Assembly (NCBI GenBank): GCA_050695155.1 | Contig: JBOGTO010000108.1 | Span: 1-18,607, forward strand | Direction: 5' to 3' | DNA: 18,607 nucleotides | Source of the DNA: CF-113 sp050695155 | GTDB taxonomy: Bacteria; Chloroflexota; Ktedonobacteria; Ktedonobacterales; Ktedonobacteraceae | Shown here: one piece after another, positions 8,009 to 15,009 of the stretch | Numbering within the stretch: position 1 is the stretch's first letter | How the letters are laid out: each line of letters starts with the position of its first letter | Made by a program: the position numbers and the translations under genes | The notes under the pieces: generated by a model | The model's input: the letters and a program-made list of their open reading frames with translations, nothing else | Told to the model about the DNA's origin: nothing | The model's database searches: none

Positions 8009-8222
8009 ACACGAACAGGCCAGATTTTTAGACCATGATGTGGTCAAGTACCATCGTACCGTCGCCGCCTATGTGAATGCACTACTTGACTCTGGTTTCA
8101 CCATCACCCGGCTCGCCGAACCTCAACCCACGCAAGAACTGCTGGATAAGTATCCCGAATGGCAGGACGAAACGCGCCGCCCTATGTTTCTCTTGATCGC
8201 AGCGGTCAAGCATGAGATATAG
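8001..8222 (+). pseudogene. C-terminal remnant of a SAM-dependent methyltransferase
   Basis: A 73-codon frame beginning at TTG 8001 and ending at TAG. FLDHDVVKYHRTVAAYVNAL followed by GFTITRLAEPQP and then RRPMFLLIAAVK matches, from memory, the last ~65 residues of class I methyltransferases (post-motif strands and final sheet). The entire SAM-binding Rossmann part is missing. The open frame begins only where the flavoprotein ends, so the upstream part was evidently lost when the two genes were joined. No good ribosome-binding site precedes it and it cannot be a functional methyltransferase. A translated small protein remains possible because it overlaps the flavoprotein stop by 8 nt. Confidence 0.65.
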
Positions 8223-8262
8223 GCCTGCCAGACACGAGACGGACCGCCGGGTGCGGGAGCGT

Positions 8263-9135
8263 TCACTCCGCAGCGACGATGCGCTCGGGCGCTTCCGGCA
8301 TCTTGAAGCCCTTGAAGAATAGCCAGAAGGGGAGAAGGATGATCTCGAACACGGCGACGGGAACGACAAGGGCCCCCACTGGCCCTGAGGCACCCGGTGT
8401 AAGGTCGATAAGACCGAACCAGCCGACAATGCTATAGAGAAACACCAGGGCGTAGCCGATCAAACCAACCACAGAGATAAACCGTGGCACGAGTCGGAAC
8501 CGGAACAACATCCCGGTAAAGAGCATTCCACCCAGTCCGAGCATCGGGAGAGAAACTGCGCTCAAGCCCAGGAACTTCGCCTGCTTGAGGACGTTGCCAA
8601 TAACCAGAAACTCTGAGCTTTGGGAGGCACCCGCCTGGAGCAACGCCTGGCTCACCGGGATCAGCAGCAAGGTCGCCATGATGCCGACCATCATGATGGT
8701 ACCCTCGATGATGCGGGACGCCAGGTAGCCGGCCGCCAGAGTTTCATCGAGTTTTCTCAGTACGGGAAACGCAAACACCGCGATGAAGACGATCCCGATG
8801 TTGTTGATCGACCACATCAGGGAATCTAATGCGACGGCTCCCTGGTGCGGAAACACCCAGGCTAGAGAGCCAGAGGCGTTCAGAAGCGGATCCAGGAAGA
8901 AACCCGCTGGGATACTGACGGCCGAGGTTAGCAGGAACAGGGTCGCAATCACGATTTCTGCCCGGCGCTGGTTGGCACTGACGATGCGCTTTGATTTCGG
9001 AGTCTGCGCGGTCGCGGGGGCGTAGCCATTGGTCGTCGGTTTCTTTACTGCGGTTTGTTCGGTGGTAGTCATGTATGTGTCTCCTTTCATTGTTGCGGTC
9101 TGCTTGATCGAACTCATTCGTTCGGTGGTAGCCAT
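8263..9135 (-). CDS. DUF4386-type integral membrane protein
   Basis: A polytopic membrane protein of 290 residues from the outermost start, or 269 from the ATG at 9072. In the 269-residue numbering, six hydrophobic segments lie at about 38-60, 82-104, 118-140, 165-190, 198-220 and 232-254. The loop VLRKLDETLAAGYLASRIIEG (from 104) and the RFRLVPRFISVVGLIG stretch (191-206) are typical of DUF4386, a family of unknown function. Two in-frame ATGs each have a ribosome-binding site: CTCCTT complement at 9143-9148 for 9135 (7-nt spacer) and at 9081-9086 for 9072 (8-nt spacer). I use the outer one because the 21-residue leader between them is repeated, frame intact, before the next gene. Three GTAGCC/GTCGCC-type 5' blocks are shared too. 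It is probably transcribed with the two genes upstream unless the stem-loop at 9328-9353 stops it. Confidence 0.8.
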   Translation of the reverse strand: MATTERMSSIKQTATMKGDTYMTTTEQTAVKKPTTNGYAPATAQTPKSKRIVSANQRRAEIVIATLFLLTSAVSIPAGFFLDPLLNASGSLAWVFPHQGAVALDSLMWSINNIGIVFIAVFAFPVLRKLDETLAAGYLASRIIEGTIMMVGIMATLLLIPVSQALLQAGASQSSEFLVIGNVLKQAKFLGLSAVSLPMLGLGGMLFTGMLFRFRLVPRFISVVGLIGYALVFLYSIVGWFGLIDLTPGASGPVGALVVPVAVFEIILLPFWLFFKGFKMPEAPERIVAAE

Positions 9136-9307
9136 TGTTTTTCTCCTTGACCTCCTCGTTCTGATACTGAACGTGGCCTCGAACTGTGGTCGCCGGTCCT
9201 ATTCCTGGGGTGTGAAAAAGACGAGAAATGTATCAAGGGCAGTTCTTCTGGTCTTCGCCGCTTGCCTCAACTCCGTCTTTGACATCCTTCGCATCGGCCT
9301 GGCCGGG
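9070..9307 (-). repeat. Duplicated leader unit, copy 1
   Basis: This segment corresponds to 10125-10368. Read on the minus strand it contains a piece resembling the 3' end of the upstream small gene, a spacer, a ribosome-binding site and a 21-codon peptide frame beginning MATTER. By hand alignment 9260-9307 matches 10321-10368 at 40 of 48 positions without gaps, and 9070-9170 matches 10125-10225 at about 90 of 101. The middle part (9171-9259) is largely diverged, except for an ACCACAGTTC block. Confidence 0.7.
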
Positions 9308-9327
9308 TTGAAGTGGGTTCCCGATGA

Positions 9328-9353
9328 GACAAGCGGCTATGTGGCCGCTTGTC
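9328..9353 (-). terminator. Perfect 10-bp stem-loop after the second membrane-protein gene
   Basis: GACAAGCGGC (9328-9337) and GCCGCTTGTC (9344-9353) are perfect complements around a 6-nt loop. It starts 24 bp after the stop of the gene ending at 9378 on the minus strand. There is no T-run behind it on either strand, so it may act as a 3' stabiliser or processing site rather than as an intrinsic terminator. Confidence 0.5.
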
Positions 9354-9377
9354 CATTCCCTGCCGTTTCCAGCGAAC

Positions 9378-10190
9378 TTACTCGGCTCCGGTTTGGCTGA
9401 ACTGGAGGCTTCCCCTGTCAGGTGAGGGTTCCGAGGCTTGCTCTCGCCGTTCTGTCAAGAGCGCATAGCCCAGCCAGGCCACAGCTATCCCCAGCGGCAT
9501 CGCCGCTAAATGCTGGATCTGGGGCGGGATCAGCGCAGCAACGGAGGGCAGCACGAACGCGAGGGGCAGCGCGAACGCGACGACAAGCAGACCGGCCGCC
9601 CAGCGCGGCAGGATGCCAGCGCGCAGCGTGGCGATGCCAAAGAGGATACCGCCGAGGATATACCCGATCCCGACGAGCGTATAGAGCATTGGGAGGGCTC
9701 CGAGGTTCACGACGCTCACGGTACCAGAGGCGCTCCTCAGGACGCTATCCACAAATCTGGGTGCCGTGGTAGCCAACAGAGGCAGGATAAAGGCTGTGGC
9801 GAAGACAAAGGCAAACTGGAGCGCCCAACTAAGGCTCAACAGGAGAAAGCCTGCCAGACCAGGCCAACCGGCCTTTTTCACTTGCCTGGCGTAAAGCCCT
9901 GTCCAGCCCAGCAGGAAGAGGAGGCACATGCCCGTCTTCAAGGGGGTGATGATGGCCCAGGCGCTGGTGGTGACGGACGAAAGCACTTCAGGTGGCTGGA
10001 TCGGCTGATATGCTGCGAAAATGAGCCCTGCCACTATCGCTGCTAAACCGGTCCAACGGATGAGATTCGAGGCTGTTATCTTCATGTTGCTCTCCTTAAT
10101 GACTGAGGTCTCGCGATTGGTATTCATGTGTGTGTCTTCTTTCAGGGTTGCAGTCTGCTTGATTGCACTCGTTCGTTCGGTGGTCGCCAT
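9378..10190 (-). CDS. Polytopic membrane protein of unknown function
   Basis: A 235-residue core starting at ATG 10085 has six to seven hydrophobic segments (about 8-27, 42-66, 74-104, 125-153, 160-185, 190-211) and a short charged C-terminal tail. I do not assign a named family; the NLIRWTGLAAIVAGLIFA opening and long hydrophobic runs recall hypothetical membrane proteins common in Chloroflexota. It is not obviously homologous to the DUF4386 protein next door. Three in-frame ATGs compete: 10190 (AAGGAG, 7-nt spacer), 10127 (weak site) and 10085 (AAGGAG at 10092-10097, 6-nt spacer). By family shape 10085 is the natural start. The outer one is given because its leader peptide is the same MATTER sequence found before the neighbouring gene. 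The frame stays open further upstream to 10346, but that part reads through the spacer and is unlikely to be translated. Confidence 0.7.
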   Translation of the reverse strand: MATTERTSAIKQTATLKEDTHMNTNRETSVIKESNMKITASNLIRWTGLAAIVAGLIFAAYQPIQPPEVLSSVTTSAWAIITPLKTGMCLLFLLGWTGLYARQVKKAGWPGLAGFLLLSLSWALQFAFVFATAFILPLLATTAPRFVDSVLRSASGTVSVVNLGALPMLYTLVGIGYILGGILFGIATLRAGILPRWAAGLLVVAFALPLAFVLPSVAALIPPQIQHLAAMPLGIAVAWLGYALLTERREQASEPSPDRGSLQFSQTGAE

Positions 10191-10368
10191 TGTTTTTCTC
10201 CTTGACTTCCTCGTTCTGGTACTGACACGCTCTATGCAATTGAACTTGCAGAGAACTGTGGTTGCTGAACAGGTTAAAAATGTAAAGGCTGATCTCCTTT
10301 CCAGGCTGCTTGCCTGAGCAGCTTGCCTCAACTCCGTGTTTGGCATCTCACGTATCGTCTTGGCCGGG
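10125..10368 (-). repeat. Duplicated leader unit, copy 2
   Basis: Partner of 9070-9307. On the minus strand it begins inside the last codons of the 85-residue gene (around RPGQ), passes through the spacer, and ends with the ribosome-binding site and MATTER leader frame. Leader peptides of both copies share MATTER, IKQTAT, K and DT at equal positions, with no frame-shifting indels. 57 of 66 leader coding bases are identical by eye. Confidence 0.7.
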
Positions 10369-10605
10369 TCTGACGCGGGTGACCGAGAGTAAGGCCATGC
10401 CTAAATCACGCACTTTTCTGAGCAAGCCATGTAAGGCGGCCTGATCGATTACCGGGCCAGTTAACAGTGTCTCGCCATTGTCTTCTCGTGTCAGGGTCAG
10501 TCCTTCAAACCAGGTGGCCCACCGGTCATCAAGATGTCCCTTGATGCGAATTTCATACAGCCCAGGCTCGTCATGATTCTTCGTCGATGTGTGTGTTTCA
10601 CTCAT
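10348..10605 (-). CDS. Conserved small protein of unknown function
   Basis: An 85-residue soluble protein. After a polar N-terminus (about 1-15) it reads GLYEIRIKGHLDDRWATWFEGL, then LTREDNGETLLTGPVIDQAALHGLL, then KVRDLGMALLSVTRV. I recognise this pattern from many short hypothetical proteins in Chloroflexota and Actinobacteria, often beside LuxR regulators or membrane proteins, but no function is known to me. I start at ATG 10605 because GAGG at 10612-10615 is 6 nt upstream and the protein opens as its relatives do. The same frame extends to 10713, but that 36-residue extension is basic and lacks a ribosome-binding site. Its last codons fall in the duplicated leader unit. Confidence 0.75.
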   Translation of the reverse strand: MSETHTSTKNHDEPGLYEIRIKGHLDDRWATWFEGLTLTREDNGETLLTGPVIDQAALHGLLRKVRDLGMALLSVTRVRPGQDDT

Positions 10606-10705
10606 GCTGCGCCTCGTGCCTTTTCCTCCTCTGGATGAAGCTTCACGTCGTTGCAGGCGTTCTTTGCTTCTGATCAGAAGATACACGAGAATGTGGTGAG
10701 TAGGC

Positions 10706-10723
10706 ATCACCATCTATGGTGAT
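10706..10723. promoter_or_regulatory. Perfect 8-bp inverted repeat upstream of the small gene
   Basis: ATCACCAT-CT-ATGGTGAT (10706-10723) is a perfect palindrome with a 2-bp centre. An extra half-site TGGTGAT follows at 10729-10735. It lies about 100 bp upstream of the 85-residue gene on the minus strand and looks like a dimeric regulator's operator. No clear -35/-10 pair was found near it. Confidence 0.45.
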
Positions 10724-10761
10724 TGATGTGGTGATTTGTTCATCGGAAGGTTGTGAGGGAG

Positions 10762-10801
10762 AGAAAAAGCCCCGGCAGGTGGTTCGACACACCTGCCGGG
10801 G
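10762..10801 (-). terminator. Rho-independent terminator of the LuxR gene
   Basis: A perfect 12-bp GC-rich stem, CCCCGGCAGGTG (10770-10781) with CACCTGCCGGGG (10790-10801), encloses an 8-nt loop. On the minus strand it is followed by C, five T, then CTC. It begins 19 bp after the LuxR stop at 10820 and separates that gene from the small-protein/membrane-protein group. Confidence 0.9.
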
Positions 10802-10819
10802 TTGGTGTTTGCGACTTCG

Positions 10820-13534
10820 CTAGAACAATTTGAGTTCCTCAGCCCGGCTGACTGCTGCCCGGCGGTTGTTCACTCCGAGCTTGCTGAAAATGTTTTTGGT
10901 GTGGGTACGCATGGTGTTCAAGGACACCACGAGTTCGCGGGCAATTTCAGGGCCGTTCAAGTCGGTGCCGAGCAGCCGAAGCACTTCCAGCTCGCGTTCC
11001 GAGAGTGGCTCGATCAACACCTGTGTGACGGGCGATCTATCTGAAGCTAAGCCAAAGGCTGTCAGGAGTTGACGGACAGAGTGCGGGGCGATTCCGTGTT
11101 TGGCGGCCGCTTCTAAGAGGTGAGCCATGGGTAAGCCCTCATCCACAAACATGCGAACGTAGCCCTCCGGCTCAGCTAGCGAGAGCGCGCGGGAGAGCGG
11201 CGCAAGAGCCGCCGGGATGTCGCCCTGCATCTGGTGGGCGAGCGCCTGCAGCACCAGGATTTCGATGACGCTTCCCGTCCTCTCCCCTGCTTCCGCCGCT
11301 TTCAGTAGGCGCTCCAGGAGTCCCATTGCCTCATGCATGGAGCGTTCTGCGCGGTCGCTCTTAGACCAGGCCAGGAACACCCATGCCAGGGTGATATGCT
11401 CAAACTCGCGCAGGTAGCTCAGGTCGTCCGAAACGGAGAGGCCCTGCTCACGCGCCCAGCCGAGGGCTTCACCCACCCTCCCCTGGGCGGCCCACACCCG
11501 TGCCTTCCACGCCGCGACCGGATGCACATTGGGGAAGAAGTCACCCATATACAGGCGCTCTGCCTCGTGGAGCAGGTCGAGAGCGCCGGCCAGATCTCCT
11601 TCGGCCTTTCGTATTCGAGCCATCGCGACGCGCCAGCGATACCGGTTTTGCGGTAACCCGGCAAGCTCACCCAGTTCCTTGCTTCTCAGCAGGTGCTGCG
11701 TGGCGGCATCCAAATCGTCACGCTCAAGGTGGAGTTCGCTCATTCCCACATGCATATCTGCCGCTCCCCGCAGCAGAATCGCGCTCTGCTCTGTCGCCAT
11801 CTGCAATCCCCGCTCATAGGTGCTCATTGCCTCGCGCAGACGACCCTGTGCCATCCGTATATCAGCCAGGGCGATAGAGCAACCGATGGCGTCAGAGATG
11901 TACCCGGCCCTCTGCACCAGAGCCATGCATTCGGCGTATGACCGGTGCGCTGCCTCGAGATCTCCACTCGTCCAATATGCAAGTCCCAGAAACCCCGCTG
12001 CCGATCCACGCCAGTGATAGTCATCCTCAGGAACGAGGTCAAGCGCCAGCCGGGCGTAGTGCATGGCGTCGGCCACATTGCCCAAAGCCAGGGCAATTGC
12101 GGCACGGTAAATGGCGATCGAACCCGGTAAACCTCGAAATTCCTCTTCATCCACGACGACCATCTCAGCCGATGAGGCGAGCGCAGAGCTTGCACCCATG
12201 TCTGTCTTCGCGTCCAACCACTGTTCGGCGTCCCGCAGCCGGGCCTCAACGCCCTCGATCTCGCCGTGAAGCAGTAACGCCCCGGCATAGTGAACGCTAA
12301 GTACGGGCCTGGTACGCACGAACTCGTCGGGGAGCGCCTTGAGCCAGCCAAGCGCCGTGGTTTCCTGTCTATTCCTGCCCATTGCTGGCACTGTCAGTTC
12401 GACCAGGTCCGCCGCTCGCCCGAAATCAAAGGCTGCCAGGGCGTGGCGGACCGCATCGGCCACCGAGCCGTGCTGTTCGTACCACACGCTTGCGTGCCGG
12501 TGCAACGTAGCTACCTGATCGGGCTGCTCCGCCATCAAATGCGCGGAGAGCACTTCGCCAAAGAGGTGGTGATAGCGATACCAGTGGCGCTGGTCATCCA
12601 GTGGAACGACAAAGAAGTTGCCTCGCTCCAGAGCCTCCAGCCGCGCGTTGCCTTCCTGCTGTCCGGTGACGGCATCGCAGAGCGGACCATTCAACCGGTC
12701 GAGAATGGAGGTCTGAAGTAAAAAGCTACGTACAGGCTCGGGCTGACGCTCGAGGACCTCTTCGACCAGATAGTCCACGATATACCGATGGTCTCCCGCG
12801 AATGCCTGGATGAACGCTGGAACATCCTGGTGGCCCTGCATGGAAAGCGCGGCTAATTGCAGGCCGGCAATCCAGCCTTCGGTGTGATCTTCTAGCGCGG
12901 CGATGTTTTCCGCAGAGAGGCTGAGACCCATCACCTGGCTGAGAAATGCGGCGGCTTCGGAGGCAGTAAAACGCAAGTCGGCGGCGCGCAATTCGGTCAA
13001 GTGGCTGCGGGCGCGTAACCGGGCCAGGGGTAACTGTGGATCTTCGCGGGTGGCAATGACCAGGTGCATCTGGGGTGGCAGGTGTTCGACGAGATAAGTG
13101 AGGGCTATGTCAACTGGTTTGGCATCAATCAGGTGGTAGTCGTCCAGGACGAGGACAAAATGATCGGGAAGCGTGGTGATCTCATTGAGTAGGGCCACGA
13201 GGATCGCTTCGGGTGGCGGTGGCTGAGGGGAGTGGAGTACACCCAACACCTCTTCCCCAATGGTAGGCGCAATCGTCTGTAAAGCAGCGACCAGGTAGGT
13301 CAGAAAGAGCGTCGGGTCGCTCTCCCCTTTGTCCAGCGAAAGCCAGGCCACCCGCCGGTCGCACCCAGTCACCCATGCGCTGACCAGCGTGGTTTTCCCA
13401 AAGCCAGCGGGGGCAGCGATGAGGGTCAGCTTGCGGTACAGACCCTCGTTCAACCGCTCGAGCAGGCGCGGGCGGCTGACAACGTGAGGCCGGAGCCGCG
13501 GGATATACAGTTTCGTGGCTAAAATTGGCGTCAC
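10820..13534 (-). CDS. MalT-like LuxR-family transcriptional regulator (STAND ATPase)
   Basis: A 904-residue regulator. The opening TPILATKLYIPRLRP is typical of the family. Walker A is APAGFGKTT (41-49) and the Walker B region FVLVLDDYH (126-134). A helical, TPR-like MalT repeat region fills about 350-800. The C-terminal LuxR/FixJ HTH (about 840-904, LSERELEVLRLLGTDLNGPEIA... then TMRTHTKNIFSKLG) binds DNA. Such proteins are inducer-responsive activators that oligomerise when ATP and ligand are bound; the ligand here is unknown. I choose the GTG at 13534 because GAGGAG at 13542-13547 is 7 nt upstream and the family motif starts directly after it. An in-frame ATG at 13582 lacks such a site. 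It has its own terminator and a strong promoter preceded by direct repeats, consistent with autoregulation or control by a related protein. Confidence 0.9.
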   Translation of the reverse strand: MTPILATKLYIPRLRPHVVSRPRLLERLNEGLYRKLTLIAAPAGFGKTTLVSAWVTGCDRRVAWLSLDKGESDPTLFLTYLVAALQTIAPTIGEEVLGVLHSPQPPPPEAILVALLNEITTLPDHFVLVLDDYHLIDAKPVDIALTYLVEHLPPQMHLVIATREDPQLPLARLRARSHLTELRAADLRFTASEAAAFLSQVMGLSLSAENIAALEDHTEGWIAGLQLAALSMQGHQDVPAFIQAFAGDHRYIVDYLVEEVLERQPEPVRSFLLQTSILDRLNGPLCDAVTGQQEGNARLEALERGNFFVVPLDDQRHWYRYHHLFGEVLSAHLMAEQPDQVATLHRHASVWYEQHGSVADAVRHALAAFDFGRAADLVELTVPAMGRNRQETTALGWLKALPDEFVRTRPVLSVHYAGALLLHGEIEGVEARLRDAEQWLDAKTDMGASSALASSAEMVVVDEEEFRGLPGSIAIYRAAIALALGNVADAMHYARLALDLVPEDDYHWRGSAAGFLGLAYWTSGDLEAAHRSYAECMALVQRAGYISDAIGCSIALADIRMAQGRLREAMSTYERGLQMATEQSAILLRGAADMHVGMSELHLERDDLDAATQHLLRSKELGELAGLPQNRYRWRVAMARIRKAEGDLAGALDLLHEAERLYMGDFFPNVHPVAAWKARVWAAQGRVGEALGWAREQGLSVSDDLSYLREFEHITLAWVFLAWSKSDRAERSMHEAMGLLERLLKAAEAGERTGSVIEILVLQALAHQMQGDIPAALAPLSRALSLAEPEGYVRMFVDEGLPMAHLLEAAAKHGIAPHSVRQLLTAFGLASDRSPVTQVLIEPLSERELEVLRLLGTDLNGPEIARELVVSLNTMRTHTKNIFSKLGVNNRRAAVSRAEELKLF

Positions 13535-13649
13535 TTGCTCTCTCCTCCGACAACTTCCCAGATCGTTTGTTCCATGACCCATCGCTCAATGGAGCGTTCC
13601 AAGTCAATCAGCCTTACGCCAAAGAACACAATTCACACTGTTCAGGAGA

Positions 13650-13678
13650 AGTATATCAGATGGGGAGCGGCTTTTCAA
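13650..13678 (-). promoter_or_regulatory. Sigma-70-like promoter of the LuxR gene
   Basis: On the minus strand TTGAAA (13673-13678) and TATACT (13650-13655) are separated by exactly 17 bp, with a TG one base before the -10 (extended -10 type). The predicted start is near 13643, giving a leader of about 110 nt before the GTG at 13534. Confidence 0.7.
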
Positions 13679-13694
13679 ACGGTCCATAGTTGTG

Positions 13695-13737
13695 CTGCTC
13701 ACTCGTCACCTGATGAAAACCTGCTCACTCGTCACCT
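13695..13737 (-). repeat. 17-bp perfect direct repeat upstream of the LuxR promoter
   Basis: CTGCTCACTCGTCACCT occurs at 13695-13711 and 13721-13737, a 26-bp period (about 2.5 helical turns). On the minus strand it reads AGGTGACGAGTGAGCAG. The copies are centred near -60 and -86 relative to the predicted LuxR transcription start, the usual place for activator sites. GGTGACGAGT matches the E. coli MalT box (GGGGAKGAGG) at 7 of 10 positions. Confidence 0.65.
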
Positions 13738-13750
13738 TATTTACCATCTT

Positions 13751-14185
13751 TCAATGCCCGCGAATGGCAATAGGATGAATGCGCAATGCCACCGGATAGA
13801 GCGCCGCGAACTTTTCCGGCGTCTGAAAGCCCCTGGCAATGAAATCACGATATTTTTCCACGTAGACGGGAAATTTATCCGCCGGGGGATCGTTCGGACT
13901 CACCTGCGCCTCTCCTGTAATGACAATAATATCCCCTCCTCTTCCATTGCCATCCAAATGGAAAGCGACTTTAGGATTGTGCTGGATATGTGTCAGTCGT
14001 TTAGCACCGGCGCGGCTATACACGAGAAAGGTCGATGTCGCTTCGTCCCACCAGAACCACACAGGCGTGGGCTGTGGTGTACCCTTTGCATCAACAGTCG
14101 TCAGCCAGATTAAACGCTCATCCCGCAGCCGACGGGCCACCCGCTCGCCAAAAGGCGTCGCCGGGTCTGGAAGCTGAAATGTCAT
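13751..14185 (-). CDS. PPOX-class (pyridoxamine 5'-phosphate oxidase-like) F420- or flavin-dependent protein
   Basis: A 144-residue split-barrel protein. FGERVARRLRDERLIWLTTVDAKGTPQPTPVWFWWDE (12-48), the YSRAGAKRLTHIQHNPKVAFHL stretch (56-77) and GGDIIVITGEAQV (83-95) match the TIGR03667/Rv3369-like branch of the PPOX superfamily as I remember it. Members bind FMN or the deazaflavin F420 and act as small reductases; substrate unknown. The ATG at 14185 begins just before the FQLPDP opening usual in relatives. The same frame extends to an ATG at 14242 without a ribosome-binding site, adding 19 residues that do not look conserved. The ribosome-binding site at the chosen start is weak (AGAAGA). 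The gene ends 14 bp before the second direct repeat of the LuxR promoter. Confidence 0.8.
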   Translation of the reverse strand: MTFQLPDPATPFGERVARRLRDERLIWLTTVDAKGTPQPTPVWFWWDEATSTFLVYSRAGAKRLTHIQHNPKVAFHLDGNGRGGDIIVITGEAQVSPNDPPADKFPVYVEKYRDFIARGFQTPEKFAALYPVALRIHPIAIRGH

Positions 14186-14264
14186 GTTGTATCTTCTACT
14201 CTCTGCAAAATCAATGTTATTCGAAGCATAGCTCTCGATCATACGCCCAGGCAGGTCGAGGTTC

Positions 14265-14999
14265 CTATGCCATTAAGCATGATAACACATTGAGAAGATT
14301 AGAAAGTTCCCTTTTTCGCGCCTCGCCAAAGTAATGGTCGATGCGCTGTGGGTCTTCCTCGAGCAGCGTCTCGCTTTGCACAAAATCGCGCATGGGCAAG
14401 TATTGTTCAGGCAAAGTAGCTTCTCCGAAGTCGTGACAGCGATGCTGCACGAAGATGCTTTCGATACAGTAGCGGTGCGCGAAACGCGCGAGATCGGGGA
14501 GTTCGTGTAAGTTGCGTCGCATCATCACCATGACCAGGCGCAGGCGGGGAGTTGCGCTTGCCAGGCGTTGACGCGCCGCCAACACGCGCTCAAGATTGGC
14601 TACCACGCGGTCAAAATGAGCGCGTGCCCGAATGCGTTCGTAGGTCTCGGCGCTTGAACCATCGATGGAGATTTGCAGGCTATCCAGGCCGCTCGTCACG
14701 CAACGTCCGGCGCGTCGATCATTCAATAGCGTAAGATTTGAGTTGGTCGATACCTGAACACCCCGCTTGAAGGCGTATTCCACCATATCGAAGAAACGCG
14801 GGTGCATCATCGGCTCACCGCGCGTATTGAACGATGTATTAACAAGTACAGGAACGCCTGTACGCTCCTGGAAAGCCTTGATAAGGTTGTAGTAGAGTGG
14901 GTGCTGCTGGCGATTGATGGTCTGAATACGCGCCGTCCCGTCGATATGCTGTACAGCCGGAATACACCCGGCCTTTTCCGGCAGCACATCATACTGTAT
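14265..14999 (-). pseudogene. Chimera: carbamoyltransferase C-terminal fragment joined to a radical SAM fragment
   Basis: A single open frame of about 244 codons, with a possible GTG start at 14987. Numbered from that GTG, residues 1-59 are the C-terminal domain of a NodU/CmcH-type carbamoyltransferase (IPAVQHIDGTARIQT at 9-23 and GVPVLVNTSFNTRGEP at 44-59). From Gly57 the sequence also fits a radical SAM/SPASM protein: GEPMMHPRFFDMVEYA, then VSTNSNL, SGLDSLQISIDG, and so on to YFGEARK. The join falls at the Gly-Glu-Pro codons (14811-14819), which occur in both families. The radical SAM part lacks the CxxxCxxC iron-sulfur motif and the C-terminal SPASM cysteines, ending in an unrelated tail after YFGEARK. 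The carbamoyltransferase part lacks its catalytic domain. Neither activity can remain. The frame opens at a TGA (15000-15002) 7 bp after the methylase stop, and no clear ribosome-binding site is present. Confidence 0.75.
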
Positions 15000-15009
15000 T
15001 CAAAACCTC

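Noticed and set aside
9422..10046. Plus-strand open frames opposite the membrane protein ending at 9378
   Set aside because: Their Arg/Ala/Asp/Gln-rich low-complexity sequences are what antisense reading of transmembrane codons gives; no motif or ribosome-binding site.
10606..10713. 36-residue N-terminal extension of the 85-residue protein
   Set aside because: No ribosome-binding site, strongly basic composition unlike the rest, and a well-spaced GAGG precedes the ATG at 10605.
13695..13737. CRISPR-like repeat array
   Set aside because: Only two 17-bp copies with a 9-bp gap and no cas genes; better explained as regulatory sites of the LuxR promoter.
14183..14218. TTGATT-17-TACAAC as a promoter of the PPOX gene (minus strand)
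   Set aside because: The predicted transcription start would fall inside the coding sequence, so it could not serve the chosen ATG.
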